From positions 1 through 64,000 of the forward strand of contig NZ_BPKW01000003.1 of the NCBI RefSeq assembly GCF_019656015.1: DNA of 64,000 nt, read 5' to 3'. Both the position numbers and the translations under genes were made by a program. Below the pieces are notes generated by a model, which had not been told where the DNA came from, made no database searches, and worked only from the letters and a program-made list of their open reading frames with translations. Positions 1 to 8,733 of the stretch are shown piece after piece; within the stretch, counting starts at the first letter, position 1, and each line of letters starts with the position of its first letter. Source of the DNA: Leuconostoc inhae (GTDB lineage: Bacteria; Bacillota; Bacilli; Lactobacillales; Lactobacillaceae).

Positions 1-60
1 ATCACGCCGAAAGTAGTTGCCGGATCGCTGGCTGCGAGGATAGGAAGATGCGGTGCCGTA
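1..60 (+). rRNA. rrf: 5S ribosomal RNA, 3' portion
   Basis: The first bases read CACGCCGAAAGTAGTT followed by GGATCGCTGGCTGCGAGGA and a closing GATGCGGTGCCG. This is the familiar 3' half of bacterial 5S rRNA (loop C/helix IV/helix V and the terminal stem strand). The 5' half lies outside the window, so the window begins at the end of a probable 16S-23S-5S operon. The exact 3' end is uncertain by a few bases. Confidence 0.88.
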
Positions 61-67
61 CATAGGG

Positions 68-93
68 AGTACTCTGAAAAGAGTGCTTTTTTT
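68..93 (+). terminator. rRNA operon intrinsic terminator
   Basis: AGTACTCT and AGAGTGCT pair (one G-T wobble) around a GAAA loop and are followed by six or more T residues. It sits directly after the 5S sequence and would end the rRNA transcript. Confidence 0.85.
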
Positions 94-131
94 GTTGGTA
101 ATTTAAGGCCATATACTTTCTTAAGAAAATT

Positions 132-140
132 TGTTATAAT
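132..140 (+). promoter_or_regulatory. Extended -10 promoter of spx
   Basis: TG-T-TATAAT is a perfect extended -10 element, with no good -35 hexamer 17 bases upstream. An AAGGAGG ribosome site follows at 157-163, nine bases before the chosen ATG. An extended -10 can work without a strong -35. Confidence 0.65.
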
Positions 141-172
141 TAGCTTATTAGTATTTAAGGAGGCATTATTCT

Positions 173-613
173 ATGGCTATGGTTACACTATTTTCATCAC
201 CAAGTTGTACCTCTTGCCGAAAAGCAAAATTGTGGTTAAGCAATCATGATATTCCTTATATTGAGCGTGATGTGAATAAAGAACCACTGCGTGCTGAAGA
301 AGTTAAAGAAATACTTAGATTAACTGAAGATGGGACAGAAGAGCTTATTTCTAAGCGCTCAAAAATATTTTCTAAATTGAATATAGACCTTGATAGTATT
401 TCTACTAATACATTTATTGAACTGATAGTGGCTAACCCTTCTTTGCTGAAGAGACCAATTATTATGGACGATCATCGCATGCAAGTTGGATATAATGATG
501 ATGAAATACGTCGTTTTCTACCTCGTGATATACGTCAGCGTGAACTTATTCGTGCAACATTTAAGGCGGACTTTGAAGAAAAGGCAAAAGATTTAGTAGT
601 TGAGAGAGAATAA
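173..613 (+). CDS. spx: Spx/ArsC-family transcriptional regulator
   Basis: Thioredoxin-like regulator of the Spx family, which binds the alpha C-terminal domain of RNA polymerase and redirects transcription under thiol stress. The N-terminus carries the redox switch CTSC (Cys12 and Cys15) in a typical [10 protein letters not shown] context, and the 146-residue length is in the family range. The ATG at 173 is preferred over the one at 179 because AAGGAGG ends nine bases before it. It has its own extended -10 promoter and is followed within 64 bases by mecA. Spx proteins are usually controlled by Clp proteolysis and MecA is a Clp adaptor, so the pairing is meaningful, although MecA is not the known adaptor for Spx. 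ArsC reductase activity is unlikely given the CxxC motif. Confidence 0.92.
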   Translation: MAMVTLFSSPSCTSCRKAKLWLSNHDIPYIERDVNKEPLRAEEVKEILRLTEDGTEELISKRSKIFSKLNIDLDSISTNTFIELIVANPSLLKRPIIMDDHRMQVGYNDDEIRRFLPRDIRQRELIRATFKADFEEKAKDLVVERE

Positions 614-676
614 TTAGCTTCAGCTAGTTTTGCCATAATAATTTTTAAAATTGATATGAAAGGCGGCTATTAAATT

Positions 677-1381
677 ATGGAAATGGAAAGAATTAATGAT
701 AATACAATTCGTGTCATGATTGAAAATACTGATTTAAAGGAACGTGGTATTTCTGTTATGGAATTGCTAGGGGATCACGATAAAATAGAGTCTTTTTTTT
801 ATAATATTTTATCTGAGGTTGATGTTGATCATGATTTTAGTGATGATGATCAAGTTAGTTTTCAAATTTTACCTAATCGTAATGGATTGGAATTATTTAT
901 TTCAAGATTAGATAATGATAACCAAGTAGGCGATGTTATTAACAACTTAATGAGTTATGCAAAAAATAAATCGGAAAACATTGACGATGTTAGCGATGAA
1001 AGACGTGTTGAATTACAACAAACTGACGATAGTATAGTTAGTTCGAATGGCCCTGAATCAAACAAAGTAGCAACAAATTCTGATAGTGCTATGAATTCTG
1101 AATTAGTTTTAAAACTTTTAGATTTTGAGTCAATTATTGCAATTTCAAAAATAAATCAAATAAAAAATACGTTGTCTGATTTATATCGATATAATGATAC
1201 ATTTTATCTTGTATTGACATTTCCAATTGATAAAATGACACTGGAAAAAATTAAAGATCAAAAATCTTTTGCGATTGAATTTGCTTCAGAAAGTGCTATT
1301 AAAAAAGATGTGCTAAGTGAGCATGGCGAAATAGTTATGCGTGAAGATGCACTTGCCCAAATAAAAAATATTTTTAAATGA
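677..1381 (+). CDS. mecA: Adaptor protein MecA
   Basis: Adaptor that delivers substrates to the ClpC ATPase for degradation by ClpCP; in related species it controls competence and stress regulators. The N-terminal substrate-binding domain begins MEMERINDNTIRVMI and covers about residues 1-85. A variable acidic/polar linker (about 85-130) follows, then the ClpC-binding C-terminal domain (about 130-234). Length (234 aa) is normal. The ribosome site AAAGGCGG lies about ten bases before the ATG. No terminator separates it from spx, so read-through is possible. Whether the organism uses it for competence cannot be judged here. Confidence 0.92.
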   Translation: MEMERINDNTIRVMIENTDLKERGISVMELLGDHDKIESFFYNILSEVDVDHDFSDDDQVSFQILPNRNGLELFISRLDNDNQVGDVINNLMSYAKNKSENIDDVSDERRVELQQTDDSIVSSNGPESNKVATNSDSAMNSELVLKLLDFESIIAISKINQIKNTLSDLYRYNDTFYLVLTFPIDKMTLEKIKDQKSFAIEFASESAIKKDVLSEHGEIVMREDALAQIKNIFK

Positions 1382-1427
1382 GTGTGTCGTATAATATAGA
1401 AATTGGCGTGATTAGAAGAGGTGAGTT

Positions 1428-1829
1428 ATGAATTTATTAACAACTGTCATTATAGTTGTTGTTGTGTGGGGTTTAATTGCTTTAGGAAGTTGGTTGTGGG
1501 TGTTTTTATCTGCAAAAAATAGTGCTGTATTGCTTAAACCTGTTGATTTTACAGACAAAATATCAAATGAAAACGGCCAAATTATTGATGTGAGAGAGTC
1601 TGCTGCATATAAGCGTTCGCATATAATGGGTGCGCGGAATATACCAATGACCAATTTTTTACAGGGAAAATCTGGGTTACGAAAAGACCGTGACATTTTC
1701 TTATATGACGAACGATTACGTGATGTGGCTCGTGTTGGTAAGTCTTTGAAAAAGCAAGGTTATCATAAAAGTAACATATTTATTTTACGCGGTGGTTTTA
1801 GTCGATATGATGGTAAAACTACAAAATAA
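1428..1829 (+). CDS. Membrane-anchored rhodanese-like protein, catalytic Cys absent
   Basis: A 133-residue protein with one N-terminal membrane segment (about residues 3-26) followed by a single rhodanese fold: DVRESAAYKRSHIMGARNIP is the CH2A-like start of the domain, and LRGGFSRY is its end. In active sulfurtransferases the loop after the central beta strand begins with cysteine (LYCxxGxR). Here it reads FLYDERLRDVAR, with Asp94 in place of cysteine, so sulfur transfer by the usual mechanism is not expected. Related small membrane rhodaneses (YqhL-like) occur in Bacilli without a firm function. It has its own GAGGTGAG ribosome site and is followed by a good terminator. Confidence 0.82.
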   Translation: MNLLTTVIIVVVVWGLIALGSWLWVFLSAKNSAVLLKPVDFTDKISNENGQIIDVRESAAYKRSHIMGARNIPMTNFLQGKSGLRKDRDIFLYDERLRDVARVGKSLKKQGYHKSNIFILRGGFSRYDGKTTK

Positions 1830-1843
1830 CTGATATTGAAGTA

Positions 1844-1876
1844 AAAAACACTTAGATTTTTCTAAGTGTTTTTTTG
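1844..1876 (+). terminator. Intrinsic terminator after rhodanese gene
   Basis: AAAAACACTTAGA pairs with TCTAAGTGTTTTT around a TTTT loop, followed by a T run. It separates spx-mecA-rhodanese from the pdh operon. Confidence 0.88.
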
Positions 1877-1912
1877 TCTAAAAAATTATAGTTATTTTTT
1901 ATCAAAAGCGTG

Positions 1913-1918
1913 TATAAT
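1913..1918 (+). promoter_or_regulatory. -10 element of the lplA-pdh operon
   Basis: TATAAT preceded directly by TG; the -35 region is weak. The predicted start point is about 1925, so the cre site at 1932-1945 lies just downstream of transcription initiation. Confidence 0.6.
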
Positions 1919-1931
1919 AAAAGGTGTAATA

Positions 1932-1945
1932 TGTAAGCGGTTACA
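1932..1945 (+). promoter_or_regulatory. cre site (CcpA operator) of the pdh operon
   Basis: TGTAAGCGGTTACA matches 13 of 14 positions of the cre consensus TGWAARCGYTWNCW and is nearly palindromic. It sits 14 bases after the TATAAT, where CcpA binding would act as a repressing roadblock. CcpA itself is encoded at 38229. Confidence 0.72.
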
Positions 1946-1963
1946 ATTTAAGGAGTGTTATTT

Positions 1964-2974
1964 ATGCGATATATTAATTATTTTAATCAAGATGCCTACA
2001 CAAATATTGCCATGGACGCTTGGTTGTTAAAAAATTTAAAACCGAAAGAGCCTGTATTCTCTTTGTGGCAAAATAAACGTGCTGTTATCGTTGGTGAGAA
2101 TCAAAATACATTTTCTGAAGTTAATGCTGACTATGTTGATGCACATAACGTGCAGGTTGTACGACGCGTATCTGGAGGTGGTGCGGTTTATCATGATTTA
2201 GGAAATATTTGCTTTACATTCTTTGTCCCTGTTTCTAGCAGTGCACGCGTTGATTTTCATCAATTTGTTCAGCCTATGGCTGATGCACTGGAGTCGCTTG
2301 GTATCCATGTAGATATATCTGGCAGAAATGATTTGGAAATTGAAGGAAAAAAAGTGTCAGGTAATGCACAGCGTTATGCTGGTGGCTATTTGATGCACCA
2401 TGGTACGTTACTTTGGGACACTGATGTGGATGCTATGGTTCGCTCATTGAACGTTGCCGATGAAAAATTTATATCTAAGGCTGCTAAATCGGTTCGATCA
2501 CGTGTTGGTAACATTAAGGACTATGCGCCAAAAGATTTGACGATTGACAAATTTATTGAACAGTTGACTTATTATTTGACGAATGAGGGACAAGACGATG
2601 AATATAAATTAAATGCTAAACAAAAATCCGATATTTTAACGTTGCGGGATGAAAAGTTTTCTCAGTGGTCATGGAATTATGGTCAAAGTCCAGAATTTAT
2701 GTATAATAATCATGCCAAATTCAATGGTGGTAGTATTGATGTTCAAGTTGATGTTCATGATGGTAAGATAACAGACATTAATTTTACAGGTGATTTTTTA
2801 GGAGTTCGTGACTGGCGAGAGATGAAGTCACAATTGATTGATGTACCGTTCACATATGAATATATTGCTGATATTTTAGAGAAAAATAAGGATGGTCAAT
2901 ATTTTGGTAGCATTACCAATGATGAGTTGCTAAAAACGTTCTTTCAGAAAGATGAGGTAGAGACTAATGCGTGA
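1964..2974 (+). CDS. lplA: Lipoate-protein ligase
   Basis: Activates lipoate with ATP and attaches it to the lipoyl-domain lysine of 2-oxoacid dehydrogenase E2 subunits. The signature RRVSGGGAVYHD (residues 67-78) and the GKKVSGNAQ segment with the active-site lysine (about 129-130) are both clear, and the C-terminal accessory domain is present; total 336 residues. The ATG at 1964 is chosen because AAGGAG ends nine bases upstream; a GTG at 1955 overlaps that ribosome site. It is the first gene of the pdh operon and overlaps pdhA by eight bases. Its position implies that lipoylation depends on scavenged lipoate; no lipoate synthase is visible in the window. Confidence 0.93.
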   Translation: MRYINYFNQDAYTNIAMDAWLLKNLKPKEPVFSLWQNKRAVIVGENQNTFSEVNADYVDAHNVQVVRRVSGGGAVYHDLGNICFTFFVPVSSSARVDFHQFVQPMADALESLGIHVDISGRNDLEIEGKKVSGNAQRYAGGYLMHHGTLLWDTDVDAMVRSLNVADEKFISKAAKSVRSRVGNIKDYAPKDLTIDKFIEQLTYYLTNEGQDDEYKLNAKQKSDILTLRDEKFSQWSWNYGQSPEFMYNNHAKFNGGSIDVQVDVHDGKITDINFTGDFLGVRDWREMKSQLIDVPFTYEYIADILEKNKDGQYFGSITNDELLKTFFQKDEVETNA

Positions 2975-4103
2975 TGTCGTTGTAGCAAATAAGGAAATTC
3001 TTGATTTCGATAATCAAATACAGATACAAGATGATGTGTTTCCAATATTGCATATTTTAGACAGTGATGGTGAAATTGTTGATAATGAATCACTGAAAAG
3101 GGCACAGTTAACCGAAGAAGATTTTATAACTATAATCAAGCGTATGTTATTAAGTCGGCAACTAGATATTCGTTCAACTAAGTTGGCAAAGCAAGGACGT
3201 TTTGGATTTTTTGCACCAACTGCTGGACAAGAAGCTTCTCAAATGGCGTCATCATATGCTTTTAAAGATGATGATTGGTTAATGCCAGGCTATCGTGACA
3301 TTCCTCAAATTGTTGTTAAAGGATGGCCAATTTGGAAAGCGATTTTATGGTCGCGCGGGCATGCATTGGGTAATGTGTTTACAACTGAAGAAGGAAAACC
3401 AGTTAATTCATGGATGCCACAAATTATTATCGGTGCACAGTATGTGGAGGCGGCAGGTATTGCACTTGGCATGAAAAAGCGTCAAAAGGACGCTGTTGCT
3501 TATGCCTATACAGGTGAAGGTGGTTCATCACAAGGTGATTTTTATGAAGGCGTTAATTTTGCTGGTGCTTATAAGGCGAATGCCGTTTTCTTTATACAAA
3601 ATAATGGTTTCGCTATTTCAACACCCCGTGCGATGCAGACGGCTGCATCGCATTTGGCTGCAAAAGGTTGGGCTGCAGGTGTACCTAGTATTGTTGTTGA
3701 TGGCAACGATCCTATTGCGGTTTATTTGGCTTCAAAGGAAGCAAGAGCATGGGCAACGAGCGGCAAAGGACCTGTCTTGATTGAAACGCTCACTAACCGC
3801 TTAGAGGCGCATTCAACTGCTGGTGATGATCCATTACGTTATCGCACACAAGCTGATATTGATGCTGCTTGGAAAAAAGAGCCATTAATTCGCATGCGTC
3901 AATATATGACCAGCCAAGGTATTTGGGATGAAGATAAAGAAACAGCTTACATCACTGAAGTCAATGCCCTGATTGATGACCAAATTAAGATAGCTGATAA
4001 GGTTTCTAAACAAAAAATTTCTGACTTTATCAAAAATACACTTGAAGTACCAAGCTATGCAATGGTTGAGCAAATTACCAAGTTTGAAAGCGAGGGAAAG
4101 TAA
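2967..4103 (+). CDS. pdhA: Pyruvate dehydrogenase E1 alpha subunit
   Basis: Thiamine-diphosphate subunit of the E1 component, which decarboxylates pyruvate and reductively acetylates the E2 lipoyl group. The diphosphate-binding motif is recognisable at about residues 182-217 as GEGGSSQGDFYEG ending in QNNGFAIS, and the phosphorylation-loop-like HSTAGDDP lies further on. Length (378 aa) fits the Gram-positive alpha subunit. The gene overlaps the end of lplA and is followed after one base by pdhB. The general E1 alpha family also serves branched-chain 2-oxoacid and acetoin dehydrogenases. The four-gene order with pdhBCD and single-lipoyl E2 makes PDH the best call, but the substrate is inferred. 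Confidence 0.93.
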   Translation: MRDVVVANKEILDFDNQIQIQDDVFPILHILDSDGEIVDNESLKRAQLTEEDFITIIKRMLLSRQLDIRSTKLAKQGRFGFFAPTAGQEASQMASSYAFKDDDWLMPGYRDIPQIVVKGWPIWKAILWSRGHALGNVFTTEEGKPVNSWMPQIIIGAQYVEAAGIALGMKKRQKDAVAYAYTGEGGSSQGDFYEGVNFAGAYKANAVFFIQNNGFAISTPRAMQTAASHLAAKGWAAGVPSIVVDGNDPIAVYLASKEARAWATSGKGPVLIETLTNRLEAHSTAGDDPLRYRTQADIDAAWKKEPLIRMRQYMTSQGIWDEDKETAYITEVNALIDDQIKIADKVSKQKISDFIKNTLEVPSYAMVEQITKFESEGK

Positions 4104-4104
4104 C

Positions 4105-5085
4105 ATGGCTGTTAAAAGTTATATTGATGCGGTTCGTGAAGCGATGGACTTAGCGTTAGAAAAAGACAATAATGTTTTGGTTTTTGGTGAAGATGTTGGT
4201 AAAAATGGTGGTGTATTTCGAGCGACAGATGGTTTACAAGCAAAATATGGTGAAGACCGTGTTTTCAATACGCCTTTGGCAGAATCAGGTATAGGCGGAT
4301 TAGCCATTGGATTAACGACACAAGATTATCGGCCAATTATGGAAATTCAATTTTTTGGTTTTGTGTTTGAAGTGATGGATTCTATTGCTGGTCAGATGGC
4401 TCGTAATCGATACCGGTTTAATGGTACACGTAATATGCCTATTGTTGTACGATCACCTTATGGTGGTGGTACTAAAACACCTGAAATGCATGCAGATAAT
4501 CTTGAAGGTATGGTGGCTCAGGTTCCTGGTATTCGTGTGGTTATGCCAGCTAATCCTGCAGATGCAAAAGGGTTACTCTTGAGTGCCATTGAATCTAACG
4601 ACCCTGTTGTTTTTTTGGAAAATATACATTTGTATCGTTCAATGAAAGGTGAGGTACCTGAAGGATACTATACAACACCGCTAGATAAGGCAGCAATTGT
4701 TCATGAAGGTACAGATGTGTCAATTATTTCTTACGGTGGTGGTGTACCAGTTGCTTTGAAAGCGGCAGATGAATTAAATAAAAATGGTATTTCGGCCGAA
4801 GTGTTAGATTTACGTACGGTGTCGCCATTGGATATTCAAAGTATTGGTGATACGGTTACTAAAACTGGTCGAGTTGTTGTTGTTCAAGAGGCACAACGTA
4901 TGGCTGGTATTGGTGCAAGTATTATGAGTGAAATTTCGGAACGATTTATTTTGAGTTTAAAAGCGCCAATTGGGCGTATTGCAGCACCAGATTCAGTGTA
5001 TCCTTTTGGACAGGCAGAAAATGATTGGATGATTAAATCTGATGATGTTGTGGCCAAGGTAATGGAGGTTGTGAATTATGACTGA
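4105..5085 (+). CDS. pdhB: Pyruvate dehydrogenase E1 beta subunit
   Basis: Partner of PdhA in the alpha2-beta2 E1 enzyme. The protein begins MAVKSYIDAVREAMDLAL and contains the conserved GEDVGKNGGVFRAT and NTPLAESGIGGLAIG segments, plus the transketolase C-terminal domain from about residue 200. The start at 4105 is set by homology of this N-terminus and by the GAGGGAAAG ribosome site; a longer frame begins at 4042 but would overlap pdhA deeply. Length 326 residues is usual. It overlaps pdhC by eight bases, indicating translational coupling. Confidence 0.94.
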   Translation: MAVKSYIDAVREAMDLALEKDNNVLVFGEDVGKNGGVFRATDGLQAKYGEDRVFNTPLAESGIGGLAIGLTTQDYRPIMEIQFFGFVFEVMDSIAGQMARNRYRFNGTRNMPIVVRSPYGGGTKTPEMHADNLEGMVAQVPGIRVVMPANPADAKGLLLSAIESNDPVVFLENIHLYRSMKGEVPEGYYTTPLDKAAIVHEGTDVSIISYGGGVPVALKAADELNKNGISAEVLDLRTVSPLDIQSIGDTVTKTGRVVVVQEAQRMAGIGASIMSEISERFILSLKAPIGRIAAPDSVYPFGQAENDWMIKSDDVVAKVMEVVNYD

Positions 5086-6385
5086 GATTTTTAAGATGCC
5101 TGATATTGGCGAAGGTATGGCTGAAGGAGATATTACAACATGGCTTATTAAGGTCGGAGATGTTGTTGCTATGGATGATCCCGTTGCTGAAGTTCAAAAT
5201 GATAAATTGATTCAGGAAATTTTATCACCTTATGGTGGTAAAGTGACTAAGTTATTTGTTGAAGCGGGTACAACTGTTGAAGTGGGTGATTCCTTAATTG
5301 AATTTGATGGCGATGGTAGTGGTGATTCTGTCAGTGAAGAGCAACCCGACACGGTGGAAAAAAAGCCAGTTTCTGAAACAGTGCCAGAAAATAAAATCGC
5401 ACAAATGCCAACTGTGACAAGTACACAAGCAGAAACAACCGTACAAGTTGTTAATGGCCATGTTTTGGCCATGCCATCGGTTCGTCATTTGGCTCATGAA
5501 AAAGGAATTGATCTGACAAAAGTTATACCTAGTGGTCGACATGGTCATGTTACTTTGTCCGATGTTGAAAATTTCCAAGATATTGATGAAACAACGGAAA
5601 TTAACGTACAACCAACTATTAAGCCAAAAGAAGCGATCGCCACAAAGAATGATGCGCCTCTGGCTGCTGCACCTGAACCATTGCGAGAGGGACGTCAACC
5701 ATTAACAGCAGTACGTAAGGCAATTGCTAAAGCAATGAGCACACAAAATACGACAATTCCAACGGTTACTAATTTTGATTCTGTTGAGGTTAGTAAGTTG
5801 GTGGCGCATCGTCAAGCATTTAAAGCGCAAGCTGCTAATGATGACATTCGATTGACGTATTTAGCATATGTTGTGAAGGCGTTAGCTGCCACAGCTAAAA
5901 AGTTCCCAGAATTGAATGCGAGTCTAGATATGGCAACACAAGAAGTCATCTATCATGATGATGTTAATATGGGGATAGCAGTTAGTGCACCATCAGGACT
6001 GTATGTACCAGTGATTGCACATGCGGATCAGAAGTCAATTTTAACTATTGCTGCAGAAATTGCTGAACTCGCCGAGGCGGTTCGTACTGGGACTATTCGA
6101 CCTCAGCAAATGCAAGGTGGGACGATTACTATTTCTAACTTAGGGTCAGCACGTGGCACGTTGTTTACCCCAATTATTAGCGGTAAAGAAGTTGCTATCT
6201 TGGGACTGGGTTCGATTTTGAAGGAACCTATTGTCAATGAAGCGGGTGATCTTGCGATTGGTCAAAATATGAAGTTATCTCTCAGTTATGATCATCGTTT
6301 AATTGATGGTATGTTAGGGCAATCAGCCTTGAATTATTTGAAGCAATTATTGGCTGATCCTGCTTATATGTTAATGGAGGTTTAA
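5078..6385 (+). CDS. pdhC: Dihydrolipoamide acetyltransferase (PDH E2)
   Basis: Core of the complex; transfers the acetyl group from lipoyl to coenzyme A. One lipoyl domain (residues 1-77) carries the acceptor lysine at Lys43 in VQNDKLIQE. A flexible linker is followed by a peripheral-subunit-binding domain at about 131-166 (SVRHLAHEKG...IPSGRHGHVTLSDV) and the catalytic domain, with HRLIDG (His406) near the end. Only one lipoyl domain is present, as in many low-GC Gram-positives. AATGGAGG lies nine bases before the start inside the end of pdhB. Confidence 0.94.
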   Translation: MTEIFKMPDIGEGMAEGDITTWLIKVGDVVAMDDPVAEVQNDKLIQEILSPYGGKVTKLFVEAGTTVEVGDSLIEFDGDGSGDSVSEEQPDTVEKKPVSETVPENKIAQMPTVTSTQAETTVQVVNGHVLAMPSVRHLAHEKGIDLTKVIPSGRHGHVTLSDVENFQDIDETTEINVQPTIKPKEAIATKNDAPLAAAPEPLREGRQPLTAVRKAIAKAMSTQNTTIPTVTNFDSVEVSKLVAHRQAFKAQAANDDIRLTYLAYVVKALAATAKKFPELNASLDMATQEVIYHDDVNMGIAVSAPSGLYVPVIAHADQKSILTIAAEIAELAEAVRTGTIRPQQMQGGTITISNLGSARGTLFTPIISGKEVAILGLGSILKEPIVNEAGDLAIGQNMKLSLSYDHRLIDGMLGQSALNYLKQLLADPAYMLMEV

Positions 6386-6387
6386 TC

Positions 6388-7797
6388 ATGGTTGTCGGTG
6401 CACAAGCACGTGAAATTGATACTGTAGTGATTGGTTCTGGACCTGGTGGTTATGTGGCTGCAATTCGTGCAGCTGAGTTAGGCCAAAAAGTTACTATTAT
6501 TGAACGCGATACGATTGGCGGTGTTTGTTTGAATGTCGGGTGTATACCTTCAAAGGCTTTAATTAATGTAGGACATCATTATCGTAAATCAATGTCGCCA
6601 ACACCTTTTGGTTTAACGACGACTGGAACGGCACTTGATTGGCATCAAGTTCAAGATTGGAAACAAAATAAGGTTGTTCATACGTTGACTAGTGGTGTTG
6701 ATATGTTACTCAAAAAGCATCATGTAGAAGTTATTAAAGGTGAAGCAAGATTTAACGATAATGCGACACTCAATGTGTTACAAGAAGATGGACATGAATT
6801 ACTACAGTTTAATAATGCGATTATAGCAACTGGCTCTCGCCCAGTAGAATTAGCTAACATGCCTTTTGGCGGTCGTATTATTGATTCAACGGGGGCTTTG
6901 AATTTAACTGCTATACCAAAAAAATTGATCATTGTAGGTGGTGGCGTGATTGGTTCCGAGTTAGGCGGGGCCTATGCTAATTTAGGGACACAAGTGACAA
7001 TTATTGAAGGTTTAGATCACACATTAAACGGCTTTGATCACGAAATGACGAAGCCAGTATTAGACGACTTCACAAGTCGTGGTGGTGTGATTGTGACATC
7101 TGCAGTTGCTAAATCAGCAGAACAAACAGTAGATGATGTGACATTGACTTATGAGGTTGACGGTAAAGAACAAACAGTTACTGGTGAATATTTGCTAGTG
7201 GCAGTTGGACGTCGTGTGAACACGGATGATGTCGGACTGAATAACACGGATATTAAGTTGTCAGATCGTGGTGTGATTGAAATAGCTGATAATATGCAAA
7301 CAAGCGTTGCACATATTTATGCGATTGGAGATATTACTGCTGGCCCACAGCTTGCGCATAAAGCGAGCTTTCAAGCAAAAATTGCGGCTGGTGCAATTGC
7401 AGAAGACCCACAAGCCCATGATTTACATTATTCATTACCAGCTGTGGCGTACACTAATTTTGAATTAGCAACAACTGGTGAAACACCAGATTCAGTAAAA
7501 GACAAAAAACTGAATGTTAAAATTTCAAAATTTCCGTTTGCCGGTAACGGACGTGCTATTTCCATGGATGAAACAGTTGGCTTTATTCGACTCATTAGTG
7601 ATAAGGAGACACATGCGCTACTGGGTGGTCAAATTGTTGGACCAAGTGCATCAGATTTGATTTCTGAATTGTCACTTGCAATTGAAAATGGGTTAACTAC
7701 GAATGATATAGCATTAACAATTCATCCACATCCAACATTGGGAGAAGCAATTATGGACACTGCGGAATTGGCTGATGGTTTACCAATTCATATTTAA
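6388..7797 (+). CDS. pdhD: Dihydrolipoamide dehydrogenase (PDH E3)
   Basis: FAD disulfide oxidoreductase that reoxidises dihydrolipoamide with NAD+. The FAD site GSGPGG (about residues 16-21), redox pair CLNVGC (Cys47 and Cys52), NAD site GGGVIGSE (about 187) and the C-terminal HPHPTLGEA with the catalytic histidine are all present; 469 residues. It starts two bases after pdhC and is the last gene of the operon, followed by a hairpin terminator. Confidence 0.95.
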   Translation: MVVGAQAREIDTVVIGSGPGGYVAAIRAAELGQKVTIIERDTIGGVCLNVGCIPSKALINVGHHYRKSMSPTPFGLTTTGTALDWHQVQDWKQNKVVHTLTSGVDMLLKKHHVEVIKGEARFNDNATLNVLQEDGHELLQFNNAIIATGSRPVELANMPFGGRIIDSTGALNLTAIPKKLIIVGGGVIGSELGGAYANLGTQVTIIEGLDHTLNGFDHEMTKPVLDDFTSRGGVIVTSAVAKSAEQTVDDVTLTYEVDGKEQTVTGEYLLVAVGRRVNTDDVGLNNTDIKLSDRGVIEIADNMQTSVAHIYAIGDITAGPQLAHKASFQAKIAAGAIAEDPQAHDLHYSLPAVAYTNFELATTGETPDSVKDKKLNVKISKFPFAGNGRAISMDETVGFIRLISDKETHALLGGQIVGPSASDLISELSLAIENGLTTNDIALTIHPHPTLGEAIMDTAELADGLPIHI

Positions 7798-7827
7798 ATC
7801 ACAATGCTCTTTTAAATAATCATGATA

Positions 7828-7862
7828 AAATAAAGTTGTCACAATTGTGGCAACTTTATTTA
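7828..7862 (+). terminator. Terminator of the pdh operon
   Basis: AAATAAAGTTGTC pairs with GGCAACTTTATTT (one mismatch or wobble) around ACAATTGT. The T tract is part of the stem and short, so read-through into the hydrolase gene is possible. Confidence 0.65.
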
Positions 7863-7875
7863 GATAGGAATAAAC

Positions 7876-8658
7876 ATGGCAAAATTTACAACAACTGATG
7901 ATGTTACGATTGACTATAATATATATGGGCTGGGACAGCCGATAATTCTCGTTGCAGGTTATTCTGGTAATCAGGCAACATGGGTAGCACAAATTGACGT
8001 TTTAGTAGCCAATGGGTTACAGGTTATTACCTATGACCGCCGTAATCATGGTAAAAGTGATACGGTTAATTACGGGATGCGTCTGTCACGGCATGGCAAA
8101 GATTTAGCAGAATTGATATCCGTACTTCAGTTAAAAAAGCCAATATTGTTAGGCCATTCCATGGGAGCAAGCACGATTTGGGCTTATTTGTCGTTATTTG
8201 GTGATGAAGGTGTTAGCGCTGTGATTACTGAAGATCAAGTTCCAACGATGTTACAGGATGATACATGGCCCTTTGGACTTTTTGATGCTGACATGGGGAC
8301 ACTTATGCAGGCAATTGAAAAGTTACCACATACAAAATTGACGCGGTTGAAAATTTCAGATGACATCAAACGGGCAATCGGTGAAAATTATCAACCTTTT
8401 GATTTCCAATTTAACATGCCATTATTGTTAAATAGTGCTGTACAAGATTGGCGGGATGTGGTGCGTCGTGAACGTACACCACATCTTTATTTAGCCGGTG
8501 GTGAGTCCCCATTATGGCCTGCTAAGCATGCTGAATTAGCGGCCAAAATGACCAAACATGGGCAGTATGTTATTTTTGATGGTGCAGGACATATACCGCA
8601 TATTGAAGTGCCAGAGATGTTTAATCAAGTTGTGTTAGAATTTATTAATCAGTTGTAA
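7876..8658 (+). CDS. Alpha/beta-fold hydrolase
   Basis: A 260-residue alpha/beta hydrolase with the nucleophile elbow GHSMGAS (Ser95) and a late histidine in AGHIPHIEVPE (about His238). The oxyanion-region glycines near GYSGNQATW are also present. Members of this group include esterases, haloperoxidase-like enzymes and C-C hydrolases; the substrate cannot be read from the sequence. It has its own TAGGAA ribosome site and is separated from pdhD only by a moderate hairpin. It converges on the DUF3042 gene. Confidence 0.82.
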   Translation: MAKFTTTDDVTIDYNIYGLGQPIILVAGYSGNQATWVAQIDVLVANGLQVITYDRRNHGKSDTVNYGMRLSRHGKDLAELISVLQLKKPILLGHSMGASTIWAYLSLFGDEGVSAVITEDQVPTMLQDDTWPFGLFDADMGTLMQAIEKLPHTKLTRLKISDDIKRAIGENYQPFDFQFNMPLLLNSAVQDWRDVVRRERTPHLYLAGGESPLWPAKHAELAAKMTKHGQYVIFDGAGHIPHIEVPEMFNQVVLEFINQL

Positions 8659-8679
8659 AAGAATAAATGACTACTCAAA

Positions 8680-8723
8680 AAAACCTGTGACTTATCAAAA
8701 TTTATTGGTAAGTCACAGGTTTT
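8680..8723. terminator. Bidirectional terminator
   Basis: A perfect 19-base inverted repeat (AAAACCTGTGACTTATCAA and its complement) with a six-base loop lies between two convergent genes. It has A and T runs on both flanks, so it can work in both directions. Confidence 0.9.
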
Positions 8724-8733
8724 ATGGTTGATT

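Noticed and set aside
1955-1963. GTG start for lipoate ligase
   Set aside because: It overlaps the AAGGAG ribosome site that correctly serves the ATG at 1964.
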